Source: Nostoc sp. GT001 (GTDB taxonomy: Bacteria; Cyanobacteriota; Cyanobacteriia; Cyanobacteriales; Nostocaceae). Taken from it: a DNA stretch of 9,501 nt. A program made the position numbers and the translations under genes. The notes below the pieces were generated by a model that had not been told where the DNA came from, ran no database searches, and saw nothing but the letters and a program-made list of their open reading frames with translations. Where the stretch lies: contig NZ_JAUDRJ010000003.1 in assembly GCF_030382115.1 (NCBI RefSeq), positions 4,822,704 to 4,832,204 on the forward strand, read 5' to 3'. Below are positions 6,263 through 9,501 of the stretch, piece after piece; positions within the stretch are counted from its first letter, which is position 1; each line of letters opens with the position of its first letter.

Positions 6263-6362
6263 GTGCTTCTCCTAGTCGCTACTGTAATTAGCGTTTTAGT
6301 TTCCTTGGTATTAGCATAGAAGTAATTGTTGAGGCTTGGATAGTCCCCAACTGGGTACACTT
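6263..6362. promoter_or_regulatory. Divergent regulatory region between DUF3386 and the LuxR gene
   Basis: This 100-bp region must carry both divergent promoters if 6363 is the LuxR start. It contains the DUF3386 ribosome binding site (6268-6273), a dyad CGCTA (6277-6281) / TAGCG (6289-6293) with a 7-base spacer, and a direct repeat ATTAGC at 6287-6292 and 6310-6315, 23 bases (about two helical turns) apart. No hexamer pair is good enough to call a promoter. The dyad or the repeats could be binding sites for the LuxR protein itself; this is inference from position only. Confidence 0.35.
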
Positions 6363-7034
6363 ATGACTAATTCTCTACACGCTGTATTTCATGCGATCGC
6401 TAATGTCCAGAATGAGCAAGAGTTAAGACTCGCTCTCACGGATAAAATTAGCGAGCATTTTGGCGTGCAAAATTGGGGTATTTATCTCCTTGATGAGCAG
6501 CCAACCACTGAGATTAATGTTCCAGGCATTCCAGCAGTATGCTTAGAGAGCAATCCAGTGGGGCGCTATGTGGTTGAGCGTCATGCTCCCGCCCACGAAC
6601 AGTTATTATTATCGCCAGGAGACTGGAAGCATTTTTGTTCGCGTTCCGACCACGAACACGTGATGACTGGGCCAATTGTTTGCGATGGTCGTCTGGTAGG
6701 AACCCTTAACTTGGCACGTGACAAGGGAAACCCTGCCTTTAATGGCAACGATTTAGCTGACTTGAGTGCTTTATGTATTCATTTGTCATCAAAAATGGCA
6801 ACCCTACGGACAAAACCGAAAATATCCAATTCCCTGTTAGCTAGTCCTTTAACAGCGCGTGAGTTAGAAATTGCCGAGTTGGTGGCACAGGGGTTAACGA
6901 ATGCGGAAATCGGAGAAAAACTTTGGATTACGCAAAATTCCGTCAAACAAGCTTTAAAAAGGATGTTTCGGAAGTTGAAGGTTTCGGCGCGTGCAGAAAT
7001 GGTGGCAAAGCTACAAGATATACAAGTTTCTTGA
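6363..7034 (+). CDS. GAF-LuxR transcriptional regulator
   Basis: The protein is 223 residues from the ATG at 6363. An N-terminal GAF-like sensor domain covers roughly the first 140 residues (LRLALTDKISEHFGVQNWGIYLLDE at its start, and GPIVCDGRLVGTLNLARD as the typical late GAF strand pair). A LuxR/GerE helix-turn-helix fills the C-terminus: LTARELEIAELVAQGLTNAE, then IGEKLWITQNSVKQALKRMF and RKLKVSARAEMVAKL. The ligand of the GAF domain is unknown; it has no acyl-homoserine-lactone autoinducer domain that I can recognise. An in-frame TTG at 6336 would add nine residues. I chose the ATG because the fold begins with MTNSLHAVFHAIA, typical for this cyanobacterial group as I recall it, and neither start has a well-spaced ribosome site (GAGG at 6331-6334 is only one base from TTG). 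A HIP1 site lies at 6393-6400. No receiver domain is present, so it is a stand-alone regulator. Confidence 0.85.
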   Translation: MTNSLHAVFHAIANVQNEQELRLALTDKISEHFGVQNWGIYLLDEQPTTEINVPGIPAVCLESNPVGRYVVERHAPAHEQLLLSPGDWKHFCSRSDHEHVMTGPIVCDGRLVGTLNLARDKGNPAFNGNDLADLSALCIHLSSKMATLRTKPKISNSLLASPLTARELEIAELVAQGLTNAEIGEKLWITQNSVKQALKRMFRKLKVSARAEMVAKLQDIQVS

Positions 7035-7174
7035 AGGGAGTCGAAACACTGCCGCCTGCCCCCTACGTTCTACCTTCTGTTATAAAGACTCTAACTGATG
7101 GTAATCTAAGATTGTAGAACCAAATCCAATAAAAACTTTTGTTTTTGACAGTTTTCTTTTTTGGACAATAGTAA

Positions 7175-7180
7175 TATAAG
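7175..7180 (+). promoter_or_regulatory. Candidate -10 element for the 7270 gene
   Basis: TATAAG at 7175-7180 matches the -10 consensus at five of six positions. The -35 at optimal spacing is poor (TTTTCT, 7152-7157), while a perfect TTGACA at 7145-7150 is 24 bases away, too far for a standard sigma-70 promoter. If used, transcription would start near 7187, giving a leader of about 80 bases that contains two dyads. Confidence 0.3.
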
Positions 7181-7190
7181 TCGTGGATAA

Positions 7191-7210
7191 AGTCTTTAAC
7201 AATTAAGACT
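7191..7210. repeat. Inverted repeat in the leader of the 7270 gene
   Basis: AGTCTT (7191-7196) and AAGACT (7205-7210) form a 6-bp inverted repeat with an 8-base spacer, just downstream of the candidate -10. It may be an operator half-site pair or a leader hairpin. Confidence 0.35.
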
Positions 7211-7225
7211 TGGTTATGATTTAAG

Positions 7226-7243
7226 TAAGTTCTAGAGAACTTA
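7226..7243. promoter_or_regulatory. Near-perfect palindrome upstream of the 7270 gene
   Basis: TAAGTTCT (7226-7233) and AGAACTTA (7236-7243) form an 8-bp inverted repeat with only a 2-base centre, 26 bases before the GTG and 14 bases before its Shine-Dalgarno. The 2-base centre favours a protein-binding dyad over an RNA hairpin. The regulator is unknown. Confidence 0.45.
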
Positions 7244-7269
7244 GTTAGTTTTTTAACAGGAGAAGTAGG

Positions 7270-7947
7270 GTGCTTAACAACCTTCATGAGTTATTATCTC
7301 CCCGAAAGTGGGGAATTCCCCTCGCGGGCTTAGGCTTACTTCTCGGTTTGGGCTTTCTAGCCAAGCAGACTCAAGTAATATCATTTACAGATTCTCGATT
7401 ATCATCGGCTCGGATTCAGAAAACCTCCGAAAGCTCTCTTTTGTCGCAGCTGAGAAAAGTTCGAGAGCAGAGAAGTCAACTGAATGCGGCTTCTGGAGGC
7501 GATAAAACAGTACCTACAATCACAGCACTGGTTCCAGGCGATGGGGGAACTACAAAAAGTGCAAGAGTTTTACCAAAAGCAAGTTTTCCTGTAAAAGATG
7601 GGATTTACCTCTATGGCCAATCCCCAAAACCAAACCAGCTTGGTCAAGGTTATATCATATTTCAAAAGCAGCAGAATAAGGTAACGGGTGCATTGTATAT
7701 GCCCCAATCAGAGTTTAATTGTTTTCAGGGTACAATCAACCCATCAGGAGAGTTGGCGATGACGGTTAATAGTTCGTCAAATGAAGCCAGTTCTGAACGA
7801 TCAAATCAGGTAGCTACAAGCAATAGACTGCCCAAGGTTGGTGAGGATGAGTCAAATTCTTATGCTTACTCCCTGGCTCTGCAAGACTTTTATCAGTTAA
7901 ATTCGATCGCAGCTAGCGATCGCCGCACGTTACAAATGTGCAAGTAA
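7270..7947 (+). CDS. Membrane-anchored protein of unknown function
   Basis: I recognise this 225-residue protein only as a type often annotated hypothetical in filamentous cyanobacteria. Residues 14-31 are a hydrophobic segment rich in Gly and Leu (WGIPLAGLGLLLGLGFLA), fitting an N-terminal membrane anchor or an uncleaved signal. A charged, Ser-rich linker follows to about residue 95. A compact conserved-looking block follows, FPVKDGIYLYGQSPKPNQLG then QGYIIFQKQQNKVTGALYMP and QSEFNCFQGTI, and after a Ser-rich insert comes the C-terminal YSLALQDFYQLN ... DRRTLQMCK. The bulk probably lies outside the plasma membrane, but topology is inferred. The GTG start is well supported by AGGAGA at 7258-7263 with 6 bases of spacing. 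The leader carries two dyads. A hairpin terminator follows the stop. No function is proposed. Confidence 0.8.
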   Translation: MLNNLHELLSPRKWGIPLAGLGLLLGLGFLAKQTQVISFTDSRLSSARIQKTSESSLLSQLRKVREQRSQLNAASGGDKTVPTITALVPGDGGTTKSARVLPKASFPVKDGIYLYGQSPKPNQLGQGYIIFQKQQNKVTGALYMPQSEFNCFQGTINPSGELAMTVNSSSNEASSERSNQVATSNRLPKVGEDESNSYAYSLALQDFYQLNSIAASDRRTLQMCK

Positions 7948-7981
7948 TCTCTAATATCTTGATTATGTCCTTTTGGACTAG

Positions 7982-8007
7982 ACACACTCAAATAGCTCTG
8001 AGTGTGT
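7982..8007. terminator. Hairpin terminator between convergent genes
   Basis: ACACACTCA (7982-7990) and TGAGTGTGT (7999-8007) form a perfect 9-bp stem with an 8-base loop. It sits between the stop of the membrane-anchored protein (7947) and the stop of the Omp85 gene (8053). There is no strong U-tract in either direction, but position and stem support a shared terminator. A smaller hairpin, GTCC-TTTT-GGAC (7967-7978), lies just before it. Confidence 0.6.
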
Positions 8008-8052
8008 TATTAAGCAATCATCAGTAGTTTTTTAGAACTTTTCCGCCACCCG

Positions 8053-9501
8053 TTAAAATCGCTGACCTGTAGTCACTTCAAATCTCAGTTCTCCTCGATC
8101 GCTAATTCCTAAATCACCTCGAATCAGCCCAAAGGATGACTTAACACGCAATCCTAAGCCGTAACCAAAGCCACTTCCGGGTTTATCTCGTAGCACTCCT
8201 GGTTCTCCTAGCACGGTTTCGCTAGACCCGAAATCTGAGGCGAAGTCAGTAAAAAGAACTCCCCCGATTGAGTAAGAAATTGGGAAACGATATTCCACAG
8301 AAGCTAAACCATAACTCCGACCACTGGCAACTTTTCCATAACCGTAACCCCGAACAGAATCTAGTCCACCAATATTAAAAGCATCAGCTGGTGGAAAGTC
8401 TCCAATAGTCGTACCAATTTGGAAATTAATCGCCAACATTTCTGGATTGTCAGTTGGTCTACCATTACCGATCCAACTGACTGGTAAATACTGAATATAA
8501 TCTCCCTGTAGGCGGTTGCTAGAAATATTACCCAATCCAATCGGAATTGCTTGTTCTGTGCTGAGAGTGAGAATCGATCCTTGAGTCGGATTTTCTCGGC
8601 GATCGCGTTGATCTTTGGATACAGAAAATAATACTGTAAATAAGTCATCAATACCAGTACCGCTAAGAGATAAAGGATTCCCTAAACTATCAACCTGTGA
8701 AACTTTATAGTCGCGATCGCGTAGGCTAATTCTGGTATAGTTCAAACTTATAGCTGCATCCCACTGATCAAAAGATCGTAAAACCCCTACAGAACCGCCA
8801 AACCTTCCCTCGCGTACCTTGTCACCGTTAGACAATCTGATATCGTCGTTGAAAGTTCCTGATGTATTACGAGTACGAAAAGCTCTGATGCTGTAGCCTA
8901 AGCGGTTTGGTTCTTGAGGACGATAACGACTAGTAAACTGACCATTAAATTGGACATCTTTACCGCTGATTTGCACAGTTGTATCTAATTTATCGTTAAG
9001 ACCGCTGATATTTTCATCTCTATAACCCACCCGACCGTATAATCCAACATCGTCGTTGTTACCACCTCCTAAAATTAGAGAAGGGAAGTTACGCTCTTTA
9101 ATTTCATAGATAAGATTAACGCTATTGGCATCTTCTTGTCGATAAACATTGACTTCATTAAATGACTCTAATCTCCGCAATCGTTGCAAGTCTGCTGCTA
9201 GTAAATCTTCACGGAATACCTGACCCGGTTTTAGTTTCAGCAGACCAATGATAAACTCTTTTTGAGTACGTCCTTTGATCGGCTGACCTTTGTCATTGAG
9301 CAATTGATCTTTGTTATTAACAAAACGAATTTGGATGTCTTTGACAATTCTTTGAGAAAACTCGGTAGACTGATTATCTACTGGAGTTAATCCGATATAG
9401 TCACCATATTTTGCATACCCTCCTTCTATCTCTAAAGTTGGTTTTGTTGCCACAATACTACTAGGGCCATCTTCAGTAGAAGATTGCGAGTCTGCAACGC
9501 C
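8053..9501 (-). CDS. Omp85/BamA-family outer-membrane protein, 3' part
   Basis: The frame is open from the window edge to the TAA at 8055-8053, giving 483 codons of the C-terminal part; the start lies beyond 9501. A GTG at 9453 is in frame but is not the start, since the frame stays open upstream (...STEDGPSSIVATKPTLEI). A POTRA-like domain is seen first (VKDIQIRFVN ... LKPGQVFREDLLAADLQRL ... FNEVNVYRQ ... VNLIYEIKERN), followed by a beta-barrel of amphipathic strands. The L6-loop signature of Omp85 proteins is present as SVRGYGYGK (R at 8352-8350), and the chain ends EVTTGQRF with the terminal Phe typical of outer-membrane barrels. Family members insert or export outer-membrane proteins; cyanobacteria and plastids have several paralogues and I cannot tell which this is. 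The missing 5' part would carry the signal peptide and further POTRA domains. Confidence 0.88.
   Translation of the reverse strand, partial: GVADSQSSTEDGPSSIVATKPTLEIEGGYAKYGDYIGLTPVDNQSTEFSQRIVKDIQIRFVNNKDQLLNDKGQPIKGRTQKEFIIGLLKLKPGQVFREDLLAADLQRLRRLESFNEVNVYRQEDANSVNLIYEIKERNFPSLILGGGNNDDVGLYGRVGYRDENISGLNDKLDTTVQISGKDVQFNGQFTSRYRPQEPNRLGYSIRAFRTRNTSGTFNDDIRLSNGDKVREGRFGGSVGVLRSFDQWDAAISLNYTRISLRDRDYKVSQVDSLGNPLSLSGTGIDDLFTVLFSVSKDQRDRRENPTQGSILTLSTEQAIPIGLGNISSNRLQGDYIQYLPVSWIGNGRPTDNPEMLAINFQIGTTIGDFPPADAFNIGGLDSVRGYGYGKVASGRSYGLASVEYRFPISYSIGGVLFTDFASDFGSSETVLGEPGVLRDKPGSGFGYGLGLRVKSSFGLIRGDLGISDRGELRFEVTTGQRF

Larger units (their letters stand above)
1269..8720. repeat. HIP1 octamers GCGATCGC (twelve copies)
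   Basis: The palindromic octamer GCGATCGC occurs starting at 1269, 3129, 3146, 3482, 3739, 5480, 5549, 5573, 6393, 7916, 8599 and 8713. Random expectation is about 0.15 in this length. HIP1 abundance is a known hallmark of many cyanobacterial genomes, and the copies lie mostly inside genes. The dense trio at 5480-5580 reflects the tandem duplication. Confidence 0.9.

Noticed and set aside
7063..7287. 74-codon minus-strand frame between the LuxR gene and the membrane-anchored gene
   Set aside because: It covers an AT-rich regulatory leader, overlaps a gene start with a strong ribosome site, and has no recognisable domain.
8361..8651. 96-codon minus-strand frame within the Omp85 gene
   Set aside because: It is an out-of-frame shadow on the same strand as a well-supported barrel sequence.
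9451..9453. GTG as the start of the Omp85 gene
   Set aside because: The frame remains open to the window edge and an Omp85 protein needs a signal peptide and more POTRA sequence upstream.
1..9501. tRNA, rRNA, riboswitch or integrase attachment sites
   Set aside because: No cloverleaf, conserved rRNA core or known riboswitch core was noticed on either strand by eye.

Overview
The window looks like chromosome from a filamentous, heterocyst-forming type of cyanobacterium (Nostoc/Anabaena relatives). Evidence read directly: about twelve copies of the cyanobacterial HIP1 octamer GCGATCGC in 9.5 kb (random expectation below one), heptamer short tandem repeats, several dispersed repeats of a type common in these genomes, and proteins of cyanobacterial families (DUF3386, a short HugZ-like flavin/heme-fold protein, a GAF-LuxR regulator, a cyanobacterial Omp85 barrel). 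The species cannot be named from this stretch.

Layout. Positions 1-780 carry no convincing gene but hold a 125-bp MITE-like element, nested palindromes, a 12-bp-stem hairpin and a second candidate mini-element (593-692). A secreted zinc metalloprotease follows on the plus strand (781-3528). It converges, with 17 bp between stops, on an alpha/beta-hydrolase gene on the minus strand (3546-4554) that is broken by one extra base and whose 3' end has been rewritten by a dispersed repeat. Positions 4555-4863 hold the hydrolase's presumed promoter, a second 125-bp MITE copy in the opposite orientation, and repeat fragments. A HugZ-like/PPOX-fold gene (4864-5373, minus) and a DUF3386 gene (5606-6262, minus) come next, separated by a perfect-period 69-bp tandem duplication carrying HIP1 sites. 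A GAF-LuxR regulator (6363-7034, plus) is divergent from DUF3386 across a short shared regulatory region. A membrane-anchored protein of unknown function (7270-7947, plus) has a strong ribosome binding site and a dyad-rich leader. A hairpin terminator separates it from the convergent 3' part of an Omp85/BamA-like outer-membrane gene (8053 to beyond 9501, minus), whose start lies outside the window.

How the genes relate. There is no obvious operon or single pathway: most genes are separated by their own intergenic DNA and alternate in strand. Two linked pairs are plausible but inferred: the LuxR regulator with its divergent neighbour DUF3386, and a loose envelope theme (exported protease, membrane-anchored protein, Omp85). 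The most notable non-gene content is the repeat load: two related MITEs of identical length, a third mini-element, a tandem duplication and STRR/dispersed repeats. I found no new defence, CRISPR or biosynthetic system here.
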